From assembly GCA_032871835.1 (NCBI GenBank), contig CM065297.1, positions 18,280,098-18,344,097 of the forward strand: DNA of 64,000 nt. The letters run 5' to 3'. Origin of the DNA: Dipteronia dyeriana. Taxonomy: Eukaryota; Streptophyta; Magnoliopsida; Sapindales; Sapindaceae. Shown here one piece after another: positions 46,666 to 58,575 of this stretch. Within the stretch, counting starts at the first letter, position 1. Each line of letters opens with the position of its first letter. Made by a program: the position numbers and the translations under genes. The notes under the pieces are model-generated. The model made no database searches. It had not been told where the DNA came from and saw only the letters and a list, made by a program, of their open reading frames with translations.

Positions 46666-49430
46666 TCATTCCCTATTAGAGTCCATATTATAGCACGTCT
46701 GTTTGTTGTGTCCAACTGAATGACAGATGTTATACTTGTGGCGGTATTCATCGGGAACACCTCTGTTTGGACATTCATTAATCAAAGATGGGTTAGAACA
46801 TCTCCTGGATTTATGCCCTGGTTGTCCACATCTTCTACACGATTGTGTATTTGTCCTCTCCGAAGACGAGATATGTCAACCCACCTCGGGCGTCTTGCTT
46901 GTCTCCTGGAGATTGGATTCAAAATCACCATCTGAACAATGTCATATGGCACAACCCAAGTGGAAGGATGTCCAACCAGTATAATAGGAACCAAGTACGT
47001 ATCAATAAGTGTCTGTCACTTGTAGTAGTCTGAACACAAAGATGTCAAATCTAAGTTTCGCTCCCAGCAAAAAACATTGAAAACGATGAGCTTCACGTTT
47101 CGGTAATAGTCACTTCATTGTAAAACTTGAAAGTAATGTACCTTGTGGTCGCAATTGTGTGAGAACATGGAAAATGATTCATTTGGAATTTGTTACAAGT
47201 ACAGGTCTTCTAGGCTAAGTCAACAGTCCACTGTTTTTCAGACCGCTTGACCGAAAAAAAAATTCAGTCTACTGGATTTACAGTCGTAAAACCACACTTT
47301 TCCATACGTTTTTAAGATCACAAGATGTGTTGCGTCGGTCAACTGATGAAGCATGGATTGTGCAGCTCTATATCGATCGTGAAACCAACGTTATAGCATA
47401 TTCCTAATAAACTCAGCTAGAGTCAACATAGGCAGTTGTCGTGCAAATTTTAGGCATGAGCTTATGCAATATGTAACATTTGTTGTCATCACCCTGTACC
47501 TTCTTTCAGGACAGTGTACATGGGACCACTTGTGTGGACCGGCATCAATTACATAATCATATGCATTCTGCTGCAAGTTTCTTAACTCTTCCATATGCCG
47601 GTTATATTCAAACTCGGTGTACGTGCGGGTTATTTTGTCCACTATTATGGCAACATCTTTTCTATGAAATCACTTTTTAATATTTTCATAAAAGTGCCAG
47701 CAACATATGGTATGTGTGGCATAAAGGAACACTTTAGAAATTCCTACTTCAATGCTTGCATGTCTATCGGAAATGAAAACCAACTCATCAATATGACCTA
47801 GGGCATCCTTCAAGCAATTCAAAAACCATTCCCATGAAATGTTGTTTTCTGAGTCGTCGTACCCAAAAGCGATTGGATACACATGTTCATTCCCATATTG
47901 TGCTGTTACAACAAACATTGTACCCCCGAATTGTCCCTTCTAATGGGTAACATCAACGGCAAATACTGGACACATACAGGTCCAGAATCCTCTAAGTGAG
48001 GCACCAATCAACATGAAAAAGTAAAGGAATTTTTCATCTTCATCGCACTGTAAGTCAGTGATTATGCCGAGATTTTTTTGTTCCAAAACTTAACCGAATG
48101 ATGGAAGTAGTTGGAAGGTTTCCTCGTGTGTTCCATAAATCAGATACAACGTATAATTGAGGGCGGCGTGTGCCTTACTGTACATGATTTGGATTCCATA
48201 CATTGATTTCATGTCGGCGATTATGTAAATCAGACGCATTAGTCGACCATCTTGTTGTTGAAGTCTAGGTGCAATCACTTCTCTAATTATGACTGCACTA
48301 GCTTGTCGGTGGCGGCGATGAATTTCCTCTAATAGACAAGTGTGTTCGTTGACAAAACTTCTAACTTGAAAGTATGTCTCTTCATCTCTCCTTACCGCTC
48401 TTAACTTCCATGTACAATTTTCCATCAAATAAACTAGATGTAATGTTGTCTTATTAGACCTTTTCACATTCCACTCGAAGTTCTGCCGTATTGCAAAATG
48501 GCCTACTAGTCTCTTCAAATCCTTTTTCGTTGGAAAAAATTGCCATTTATATATCATGCTTATAGGTTCATATTCAACCAAGTTCCTACTTCCACCCATA
48601 CTAAACGAGTATGATTTTGCTCCTGGAATAACCCATGTTGTGACATTATCAGAATCATCTGGAGTTACATTAGCCCGAACCTCGGAGGTCCCAACTATAT
48701 CTGGTGCATTGAAACTAAATCTGTGTACACATCTTACACGTCTTTCCGTTTGGACAGGTTCTTCATCATCCTCATTGTTCTCTACATTATCTATCGGATT
48801 AAAATTGCCCTCATTATCCACCTCATGAATCGGCCCAACATTCGGTGTTGTATTCTACTCATTGTTGATGTCATTGTAGATCTCATTTTATTGGTGGTTG
48901 TGCTTCCTACCATTCATCTCAATTTGACAACTAAAGACATCGTCAAATTGAGGTCACAGTATATCAGCATGGCCGGCTACTTCCCGTGGGACAGCACACA
49001 TGTTTTCCCGACCATCAATCCCACTTCTTTCTGTGAACAACTGGTTGTTTCCGTCTGACGATCAAAATTAATGGGTGTTATCACGATGAGAGATATCTTC
49101 ACCAATGACACCTCCTACTGGCCTCTCGATTAGACTAACACAAACTTGAAGAATCACCCTATCTTCCCCTGGTATAAACTGAACATCATCAACGTTTCTT
49201 ATAAATGAACGACATGTAGTCCCAAGAACGATTGATATAGACTGTAGAGCCGCAATGTATTTGTTCTCATCATACTTCACAACAGTTTACACGATCGACA
49301 CTAGTTCGTCGTTAGTCAAATTCTTAGACACATACAAACCTTGGTTATCGGAACCTAAATACCTCTTACTTTCGTTGGGTAATTGTTCTCATCGACCGTT
49401 GTAAGATATGATTATTCTCACCCTATCCAT
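46666..49430 (-). pseudogene. MULE transposase, copy B
   Basis: Minus-strand ATG at 49430 (MDRVRIIISYNGR) stays in one frame to about 47140, then a short intron and a last exon ending at 46666. MuDR-type domain (YLMENCTWKLRAVRRDEE, NEHTCLLEEIHRR), core motifs KGQFGGTMFVV-like region near 47925 and FISDRHASI near 47770, CCWH, and C-terminal CCHC knuckles (CHSVGHNKQTC-like near 46690). Stops: TGG-to-TGA near 49387, TAA near 49289, TAG near 47941 before KGQF, and TAA at 47391. The 47391 stop is at the same codon as the 34964 stop of copy A. Confidence 0.88.
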
Positions 49431-49514
49431 TGTCCTGTCAAAATCATCATCATAAACCATTATTACGAACATAATATTTAATATTAAATTTACAATTATA
49501 AAAGATTAAACAAA

Positions 49515-49820
49515 AATCCAAAGTGTAAGCGACCGAGCTTTTTTTGTACTGGATCGAACTTTTTTGTACATGAACGAGCCTTTTTTGTACATTATCGAGC
49601 TTTTTTTGTACATGATCGAGCTTTTTTTGTGATGGATCGAGCATTTTTTGTGAGGGATCGAGTTTTTTTGTGAGGGATCGAACTTTTTTTTTTTTGGATT
49701 GAGCCTTTTTAAAAATTGCTCGAGCTTTTTTATTAATGTTTCGAGTTTTTTTAAAATGCTTTCAAGCTTTTATGCCCAAGATTTTAAACTTTTTTGCATC
49801 ACTTCAAATCAGCTCGACCA
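49515..49820 (-). repeat. Subterminal array upstream of copy B transposase
   Basis: About 15 units such as GATCGAGCTTTTTTTGT and ACATGATCGAGC, the reverse complement of the copy A array, shorter than its counterpart (about 0.3 kb against 0.55 kb). Confidence 0.9.
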
Positions 49821-50224
49821 AATATAAATATCAAAAAAATGTATACATGTTCATACATTATTTTTTAAGAGTTTACAACTTGTAGACATATCAAAAAAAA
49901 AATGGAAACAACATGTTCATATATGTTCATACATTGTTAAATCACACCGAAATGCATGAAAAAAATGAAAATGAAGATAAAAAATATTTGTTTACCTTCT
50001 TGTGCAATTTCTGGAGAAAGACTCGTTTTTTAGAGAGATATAGGAGTAGTTGATTGATTTTCAGACAATTTTTTTGGAGAAAAAGACTTTTAAAGATTAA
50101 ATAATCGATTATTTATAGACAATTTCGGTAGTTCACCATAATAGATGCCTTTTAAACTTAACTTATTAAACCGGTGACATCACTGCAACTCACAAAAATA
50201 GGTAACATTCCACACCATTTATAC

Positions 50225-52398
50225 TTTTATCCCCATCTCCTTGGTTACATATAATATATTCAGTAGTCGTTTTACAATTCACGAATGAAAAATATTGCAC
50301 CTGATTAATATAGTGTTTGTTTCATGGATGTCAAACGGAATCAAAATGACATTTTTTTGGGATTCGATGTCGAAAGAAATCGAAGAATTACATGTATATA
50401 ATTTGTGAGTTCTAAAACACTTTCATTTAATGAGATTAGAAAAGGTATTATGAATTTAGGTTGGTGGTAGTGGTGGTGGTTGATTACACTCCAAGTGGGT
50501 TGTGCTTCAATTGGGAGCAAATGTTACAAGTTGAGATTCCCAAAAGATTTATTCATGATTTCATGTATTTTATTATTATTATTTTTATGTGATAAAACAC
50601 ATTAAAAAGTATAAATTAATGAAATCAAGATTGAGCTATAATAATAAGCATATGAATATTATAGCTCTATATAATGATATAATTTAACACCACTATGATT
50701 ATTAATTTGAATAAATTTTAATTGTGGTCAATAATATTAAGCTTGCTAATTATAGTTAAAGTTGAATGATATTACATGATGGGAGTGTGCAATAATTTTA
50801 AAATAATCATGATAACTTGTAATAAAAATAAGAAATAGAATTTTACATTTTTATTGAATTATTATAATTATAAATTCAGAAAAGGAACACAATTCGAAAT
50901 CAAACTCTAAATCTCATGTAATATGTTGTATATATAAATGATGTTAGTTAAATATTTCTCGTATCCTTTACAAATGCCTATTTAACACTTTATATTGATT
51001 AGAACACAAGAAATTAATCATTTAGTTATAATTTTAATTTGTTTGAAAAATATTTTACTTGCATCATTCATTAGTTTGAATGTAAAATTGTTTATTTTGA
51101 TCAATGTTCTACTATATTTTCAACAAGAATAACATATATATATATATAATAAACAGTTTTTTTTCTTTTAGGAAACTATCCAATAAACAAGAGTTGTAAT
51201 TAATCATTGAAATATAATCATTAAATTGGAAACAATATACGATGAGACCAAAATCTACATTGCGTTTTAAGAATTTAGTGAAGTAAAAATGAAAGCCGGA
51301 TAAGTTAGCTATAGCTTCCCAATTAAAAGGTGACAAAACAAAAATCCTAAGAAATTTTTTTAAAAAAAAATTGATTAGAACAACCTAATTTTGGCAAGAA
51401 TAATAGTGGATGCACATTAAAGTTCAATAAATCAGAATAAAATTCGTCGGCATCACCATTTATACAAAAGACAAATTTCAAGAAAGAGAGGAAGGTGACT
51501 AGCTGAGTCATCAACTAGGTCCTCTTTTGTGACTCAGCCTCCACTGTGATTCCAATTTTTTTTCTTTAAAAAATTAAGAACAAGATCAAATATTACATGT
51601 ACAATTTTAATAGGAAAAAAAAACAAAAAAAAAAAACCTTTCCTAACCTATTTATAAAATAGGTATACCTTCATACCGATACTCAAACACAACAAGAAGT
51701 GTAACGTGGAAAGAGAGATTATGTGGCACATACCATGCCGGTAAATGGTAATGTGGTCATGCATCGTGGATATATGCATACATGGGAAGTCATGGACATG
51801 TTTTATGTTTAATGACTCATGTACCCAAATATGTATGTATGTATGAAAATGGTTAGGATTTGGGAATCTAATGGTGGTGGGCCGTGGGGGTGGTATGATT
51901 TATGAATTATGACTTAGGAACGAGCAATTGAGTATGCATTTGACTGATAACACCCGACATGGAGGGGACTCGTTGGGTCCCACTCCACGTCATTTACATT
52001 TGGACGCCTTGTTGGAGTTTGATTTTGCACGCCACCAAATTTCAATCACACCAGCTCTTCTCTCTCTCTCTCTCTCTCTCAATTTCAACTTCAACTTCAA
52101 CTTCAACTTCAACTGTGTTTTAATGTTATCTTTTCCTTCTGTTTTCTAGTGTTTTCTAGAATTTAATTATTATATTTTATATATATATATATATATTTTT
52201 GTTAATTATTCATACGCTTTTATTTGCTTTACAAATCGAAGAACTTACAATTGAGCTTGAGCTTATCTAAATCTATTGCATGCCGACTAAACATTACAAC
52301 AAAGTGACGAACAATCCTAACTAGGGCACAAAATAGGTCCATTTCTGCCTCTTCTTACTTCTATTTTAACTATCGAGTTACAATCTTATATCGAATAA
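50225..52398. other. Non-coding DNA between copy B and element 3
   Basis: AT-rich; no recognised gene. A 73-codon ORF at 51928-52149 spans low-complexity repeats and has no known motif. Confidence 0.5.
52057..52113 (+). repeat. (TC)n tract followed by five TTCAAC hexamers
   Basis: (CT)n at 52057-52080, then five exact TTCAAC units at 52084-52113. Such tracts can occur in plant 5' UTRs, but no downstream gene is seen. Confidence 0.85.
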
Positions 52399-53561
52399 TG
52401 TTATAAGGATTTTTTGACAGTAGATAAGTCAGCAAGATCATTTGAAAACACTGTGATTAGATATATCATATCACAAAAGTCAACCAGTCAATAATGTGAA
52501 CATTGGCCAATGACATGTCATCAAGAAAATTGATATGAAAATTAGAAGCGTATGCATCAAGTAAAGTCATATAGTAAAAGAAATCTTAATGAGCAAAGAT
52601 CTCTACTCAACAAGATCTACTCGGCCGAAAGAGGAAATATGACCCTATCAAAACACGTCGTATCAAGCGAGAATTCACTCAAATACTAATTCAAAGAATC
52701 ATATTCCAATAAGGGAATATTCTTATTTCCTCTTCAGTATCAGAGAATTCTAATTGTGAAGAAACTCAGAGCTTTTAAAAGAATTAACACCAAACAGGAA
52801 AGATCAACCCAAGACAATTAATAGATGACCTCAAGACCTAGTCAAGATTATCCAACATAGTAAAAAAAAAACTAATCGGTCGGATAAAGACAACTTGGTC
52901 GGGTAAAGACCATCCGATCGGGTTTTAAATGGTCTGGTCGGGATTGGAAGAATGATCTTACTCAGATAAGGAATCTAAAACCACATTCCATAAGGAAATA
53001 TTATTATTTCCTCCTACATATCCGAGAGTCAAAATCAAGCAATAACTCTAATCTTCTAGAAGATTGCACACCGATCAAAAAACAAGTCATAAATGGACTA
53101 TTCAACTAGAATCCTACAAAGATTCTAATTCAATGTACCAGATTTTTAAAATAGGAAAGAAGATAAAGACGAATTTAACAAGTAACCAGTCTTAATTAAA
53201 CAACATCACCTTTCCTTATTTGTACAACAAGGATTAGGGTTTAATGCACATATAAATAGACCCATAATCTCATTGTAAAAGAGAGGTATATTAAAAAAAA
53301 AAAAGATAGACAGTGAGACAAAAATATATAAGAAAAAAATAGCAATAAAAGAAATGAACAGAATGTGTAACAGTTTTATCGTAGTGAATTCTCCTAGTTG
53401 TCACTGGAAACCATGGATGTTTCCCCATCTTGGGGTTTTACCACGTAAATTTTTATTTATATACTCAACTTTTTATATTTTCTTCATAATATCTTCAACA
53501 ATTAGCAATAGCTTTTTAGACATGTGATCAATCATACATGATCCAAAAATCACCGTCAAGA
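52399..53561 (+). repeat. 5' LTR of element 3
   Basis: TGTTATAAGGATTTTTTGAC to AAATCACCGTCAAGA, 1163 bp; the final CA appears mutated to GA. It matches 56456-57614 throughout with many substitutions. Repeated GGTCGGG(T/A) motifs lie at 52877-52945. Confidence 0.92.
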
Positions 53562-53562
53562 A

Positions 53563-55320
53563 TTGGCGTTAGAAGGAGGGGGTGGTGAACTAAATTTTTC
53601 TAAGTTAACCTCGAATGATGTTGGCACCCTGTATGGTGTTAATAACCTTGGCCTAATAAACGCCAACATTGGTGGAGGAAGCCTGCCCTCAGCGACTCCA
53701 ACCTCAATTGGTCATGTCGCGATAGTCTCCATAAGCGCTCCTCTATGGATTTCCCCAAACGCATTTCAGCAGGTCCAAGAGTCCCTACAGAGAGTCATTG
53801 AAGACACCGCTAGACAGGGAATCAATATAACAACAACGACTAATTTGACTTCGCCATATCAATTGTCTACACCTATGGTGGCCCAAGACCCAAATGTGCA
53901 TTCTGAGATAGTGGACGTGACCCCAGGCGCGCCCTAAGAAACTAGTAGAGAAAGAACAGATCACTGTGGAAAGGAAGAACGTTCTTAAAAGGGAGATGAA
54001 AGAAGTAGTGGACGGGGTAGGCATCGAGCGGATCTTGAGCCAGAAGAAATCTATAGAGATGTTCATAAGCGGGATCGATCTAGCTCTTCAGATGAAAGCG
54101 GCCAACCACCCCGCAGAACAGGACAAAGAGGCAAGTCCCCACTAAGATTCCAACAAGGGCCTATCTACCATCAACGATCGGGAATGGATAGCGAGCCATA
54201 AGAGAATCGAGATATCCTGATATAGAAATTAACCCAAACGGTAGAAGTATTAGAACGTCGTCATGGGCTTAAAGATTTACTGGACGAAGATTCCAAAAGC
54301 CCCTTCGTTAACAGCATTCTCCAAACCCAATACCCGGAAAGATTCAGAATGCCTCAAGTTGAGCAATTTAAAGCAAACACATATCCAAAAGAACATGTGA
54401 AACGTTTCTGAAGTGCGATGGCACAGTACGCTTCTAATGACCCAGTAGTGTGCTTGACGTTCCCATAAACGCTCGGGGACTTAGGGTCTAGGTTGTTTGG
54501 AAGGCTTCTTCAGGGAGCAATCAAAAATTTTCAAGAATTGACCCAGGATTTTTCACGACAATTCTTGAGAAATATACAAAGGAGGAAATAAATAGCTCAC
54601 ATCGTCACCCTCAAACTGGGAAAGAATGAATTGTTAAAAGATTACCTAAAAAGGTTTTCTCTGGAAGTATCAGGGATACATAGTCCCAACGATAAGGCTG
54701 TGGTGACCGCCTTCACCAACATACAGAAGGGTTGGCTTTCCTTCGATTTGAGGAAGGAATACCCAAATACTTATGTTGACCTGATGGATGTGGCAGGTAG
54801 TTACGCAATGGCTGAAGAAGTGGTGCTGGCTCATGGGGGTAGGCTATGTAAAAAACTAGAAGGGTAATCACCAAGAGAGTGGAGTGAACCAAGATAGTTG
54901 TCGAATCGATAATCGTAGAAACAATCGAAACGACAGAAAGTTCCATGGTCTGTACACCAACTATACTCCCCTCACTAAGAGACAAGAGGAAATCCTGACG
55001 ATCATAGAAGACCATAAGCTAGTTGAATATTCTCATAGACAGTCAACCTACGCTCGAAGAAACATGACAAAATACTGCAGGTTTCACAAGAAAAGTGGTC
55101 ACGACACATGAAAGTGCTACCAACTAAGAAACCACATCAGGACTCATCAGAGAGGGTCACCTCAACGATTTAATTCTTAAATGGCAGACGATCGGTAGAA
55201 GGATTCCCATTGGGATGATCAGCCAATGGGAAATCAAGAAAAAAAGTAAAGCCCGATCAAAAGCGATGACGAATGGACTATCAACACTATCTTTTGAGGA
55301 CCCTACACAAGCTTATGGAT
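53563..55320 (+). pseudogene. gag of element 3
   Basis: An open frame starts at the primer-binding site and runs to 53937, without a clear ATG. After a frameshift follow an Arg-rich region, then the gag core PERFRMPQVEQFKANTYPKE (about 54335-54395), FSRQFLRNIQRRK, LKDYLKRFSLEVSGIHS (54634-54680) and DLMDVAGSYAMAEEV. The zinc-knuckle-like YCRFHKKSGHDT is near 55073-55108, followed by a stop. The last alignable block, TINTIF*GPY near 55277-55305, matches the position just before protease in element 1. Coding similarity then ends. Confidence 0.82.
53564..53581 (+). other. Primer-binding site of element 3
   Basis: TGGCGTTAGAAGGAGGGG, two bases after the LTR end, same spacing and nearly the same sequence as element 1. 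Confidence 0.78.
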
Positions 55321-55869
55321 GATGTAACTCAGTCATAAAAAAAAAACCTGTTCTTGAGAAAGTTAACTTAGTTGTTTTCAGTTTTTGTTTAAGATATTTT
55401 TTGTTTGTCTTTTATTTTTAGCTTTTCTAATTATTTTTGATGTTTTGATATTGTTAATTTACAAATCAATTAATAAACTAAAAAAGCCAAGAATGATGTT
55501 CAAATTTTTTATAATCATCTTTATTATCAAAGATAAGCTTGTAGCCCTGACATCTGTCATGGTGGGTGAATGTGTTCGAAAGTTTGAGAAGCTAGGTGTT
55601 AGAGATCCTACGTGTCTGTCGAACAAACTAGATGCATATAAAGCACTGCCAGTAATCCGGCTACCCCGAGATACCGGTTTTACTAGGGAAAAAACAACCA
55701 GGTATGCCATCGGGGAAAATCTAGTGAGATGCGTTCGGTTGTGTTAGTATTGCACTAACAATTCGGTCAAACCCTTGTAAACAAACAAACTGGGAGACGT
55801 CCTTGATGTCTTGTTTACATGGAAAAAACAGGAAAAATAGGGCAAGGTTCCTAGAACACCTCTTGGTTA
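55321..55869 (+). other. Unidentified internal region of element 3
   Basis: Occupies the place where pol would begin. It has a T-rich part (55380-55460) and an unrecognised 120-codon ORF (55385-55747) with no catalytic motif known to me. It could be unrelated filler acquired when pol was lost. Confidence 0.4.
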
Positions 55870-56256
55870 AAGACTGAAGATAGTAGAGAATTATCCAGAA
55901 CAAATAATCGGGATACGAACCAAATCAATTACAAGGATCAAGATGGTCAGGAATTATCCTAGGTAAAAAGTCAGAACATCGACCGGTCCAGTTTGGCTAA
56001 AGATTCAAGATGGTCGGAAATTATCCCAAACAAGTAATCGGGACACTGATCGAATCAATTTCAAGGACCTAGATGGTCGGGAATTATCCGAGGTAAAAAG
56101 TCGGGACACCGACCGGTCTAGCTTGGCTGAAACTCAAGAAGGTCGAGAATTATCCCGAACAAGTAATCGGGATACCGACCGAAACAACTTCAAAATCCAA
56201 AACAATGGGAATTATCCTGAGCAAAGAGCTGGGACACCGACCGGTCTAGCTACAAG
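55870..56256 (+). repeat. 130-bp tandem repeat in the 3' region of element 3
   Basis: AATCGGGATACG at 55906, AATCGGGACACT at 56036 and AATCGGGATACC at 56165 mark units of 130 and 129 bp. Shared words include GATGGTCGGGAATTATCC and ACCGACCGGTCTAGCT. Each unit has two related halves of about 65 bp. About 2.8 units plus a partial one at the left. Confidence 0.88.
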
Positions 56257-56455
56257 GGAGTAAAAAAATCAAGGAATCCAAGACTGATAAGTTTAATAAG
56301 ATACTTGATCAGTTCAGTAAAAAAACGATCAGTTTAATAAGATACTTGATCGGGTTAAAGCGATAAGATCAGATGTGTGAAAAAATCAAAGAAAAAATTT
56401 TCAAATCCCATTCGTTGAGCCGTCAAGAGCTCATTTCGCGGATTTGAGAGTGCAT

Positions 56456-57614
56456 TGTTATAGATATTTTTTGTTAGAGTGACAAGTCAGCATGATCACC
56501 TAAAAGCACGGTGATTAGATATGTTACATCACAAAAGTTAACCGGTCAACAATGGGGACATTGTCCAATGACATGTCATCAAGAAAATTGATATGGAAAT
56601 TAGAAGTGTATGCACTAAATAAAGTCGTCCAGTAAAAGAAATCTTAATGACCGAAGATCTCTACTCAACGAGATCTACTCAGTCGAAAGAAGAAATATGA
56701 CCTTATTAGGACACGTTGTATCAAGTGAGGATTCACTCAAATAATAAATCAAAGAATCTTATTCCAACAAGAGAATATTCATATTTCCTCTACAGCATCA
56801 GATAATTCTAATTAAAAAGAAATTCAGAGCTTCCAAAAGGATAAACACCAAACAGGAAAGACCAACTCAAGACAATTAATAGATGATCTCAAGGCCCTAG
56901 TCAAGATTACACAAGATGGTCGGGAAAACTAACTGATCAGGTAAAGACAACTTGGTCAGGTAAAAACCATCCGATTGGGATATAAAAGGTCTGGTAGGGA
57001 TTAGAAGAATGATCTTACTTAAACAAGGAATCTAGAATCACATTCCAATGATGAAATATTACTATTTCCTCTTACATATCGGAGAGTCCAAATCAAACAA
57101 TAACTCTGTTTTTCTAAAATATTGCACACCAATCAGAAAACAAGTCATAAATGAACTATTCAACTAGAATCCTATAAAGATTCTAATTCAATGCACAAGA
57201 TCTCTGAAACAGGAAATAAGATAAAGATGACTTCAACTAACCAGTCCTAATTAAACATCATAATATTTCCTTACTTGTACAACAAGGATTAAAGTTCTAT
57301 ATACATATAAATAGATACATAATCTCATTGTAAAAGAGATGTATATAAAAAAAAAAGATAGACAGAAATACAAAAATATACAAGAAAAAGAGAGCAAGAA
57401 AAGAAAAGAACAGAATATGTAACAGTTTTATCATAGTGAATTCTCCACACTGTCACCGACAACCATGGATATTTCCTCAACTTGGAGTTTTACCACGTAA
57501 TTTTGTGTTTGCATATTCAGCTTTTTTCTATTTTCTTCATAACATCTTCAAGAATTAGTAATATCTTGCTAGAGACGTGATCAATCCTACATGATCCATA
57601 AATCACCATTAACA
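56456..57614 (+). repeat. 3' LTR of element 3
   Basis: TGTTATAGATATTTTTTG to AAATCACCATTAACA, 1159 bp, TG..CA ends intact. Preceded by a weakly purine-rich stretch GGATTTGAGAGTG. Confidence 0.92.
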
Positions 57615-58362
57615 AATACATATGTTAAATCAAGAATGAGACTGACACTATAAAAGAATATATACATGAACAATGATCACATACTTAATAGATTAGTATT
57701 TTGGGTGAGTTTCAAAAATAATCAGATTTATAATATTAAAAAAAAAATTAAGAGAAAAAAAAAGTTTGAGTTTTTAGCATCTTATCGTTTCAATTTAGGT
57801 AGTTTCAATATAGATATTAACAGTATACATACACATTTGGATTAAACTCAAGATATTAACATCATACATATACATCTGGACTAAACTTATCTCCTTTGGT
57901 TTTTTCCAATTATTAACAGGAATCATCAATTCAAATCCTTCTATTTTCTTCTATTGAATTAACATCTCACACAATGATACAATAAGAGGGCTTTATTATT
58001 TTTATATTAATTATGAAAAGAAACCTTGACAAAGCGTCCAAACTGGATACGATTTGTCAGTTAAAAGGTCTACAACTGTTGGTATTCACAGCCCACGTGT
58101 ACATTGATTTTCTATTCAATTAGTCCAGATTAATTTTTTAAGAGATGAAAGTAAAAGTTTGAAGTTGAGTATTTTGACGGAAGAATTCAAGTATTCAACC
58201 GAAGGGAACACGAGTGTTGACTATTGATTTCCTCTGTGACCTTTTCTACTCTGATATAATATTTCATGTTCTTGTTAGGTGTATTCTTAGACCCAAAAAG
58301 ATGTTATAGATAAAGTAAATTTGATTGACTATGTACTCAAAACATACTTGAATTATAAATAT
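57615..58362. other. Non-coding AT-rich DNA
   Basis: No gene or clear repeat recognised. Confidence 0.45.
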
Positions 58363-58520
58363 GGGTTAATTGCATCAATACTCCTGAATTATAAGTGACG
58401 TAAAAATGTGTTACTTGAACCTTTTTTTTTTTTTTTTTTTTAAAGTAACCCTCTTGAAATTTCATTTATTGATAGAAGTTGAAGGAATAGTAACGAAATT
58501 TCATTTCTATCCATTTTTTT
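58363..58520 (+). repeat. Orphan terminus related to the TIR element at 58576
   Basis: Starts GGGTTAATTGCATCAATACT and CCTGAATTATAAGTGACG, matching the terminal repeat of the neighbouring element. Its inner part (GATAGAAGTTGAAGGAATAG) resembles that element's right repeat better than its left one. No partner end was found nearby. Confidence 0.6.
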
Positions 58521-58575
58521 ATCACTTTTTATTCATTTGGCTTCGTTCCAATAGGTAAATATGAAATAATATAAA

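Larger units (their letters stand above)
41685..50224 (-). mobile_element. MULE with transposase and DUF1985-Ulp1 genes, copy B (inverted relative to A)
   Basis: Same gene and repeat order as copy A but reversed: array, DUF1985-Ulp1 (plus), transposase (minus), array. End sequences correspond to A on both sides (for example TTTACTAATGTATGTTTAAAA near the left end and GGTGACATCACTGCAA near the right end). Exact termini are uncertain; possible target duplications TTTTATAAA (41676-41684) and TTTTATCCC (50225-50233) match at 6 of 9 bases. About 8.5 kb. Encoded proteins are clearly diverged from copy A, so it is not a recent duplicate. Confidence 0.83.
52399..57614 (+). mobile_element. Tat-type Ty3/Gypsy element with gag only, element 3
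   Basis: 5' LTR (52399-53561), primer-binding site, gag to about 55320, a non-coding region with a 130-bp tandem repeat, and 3' LTR (56456-57614). No protease, RT, RNase H or integrase is recognisable, yet both LTRs are full length. Flanking 5-mers are AATAA and AATAC. This is the layout called TR-GAG or LARD. Gag and LTR resemble elements 1 and 2, so a Tat polymerase could have mobilised it in trans. Confidence 0.88.

Noticed and set aside
51928..52149. Possible host gene start with CT-rich leader
   Set aside because: The ORF ends inside simple repeats, has no known motif, and no downstream exons are recognisable.
55385..55747. 120-codon ORF in element 3 as a possible accessory gene
   Set aside because: Half is T-rich low complexity and no family motif is seen; noted only as an unidentified region.
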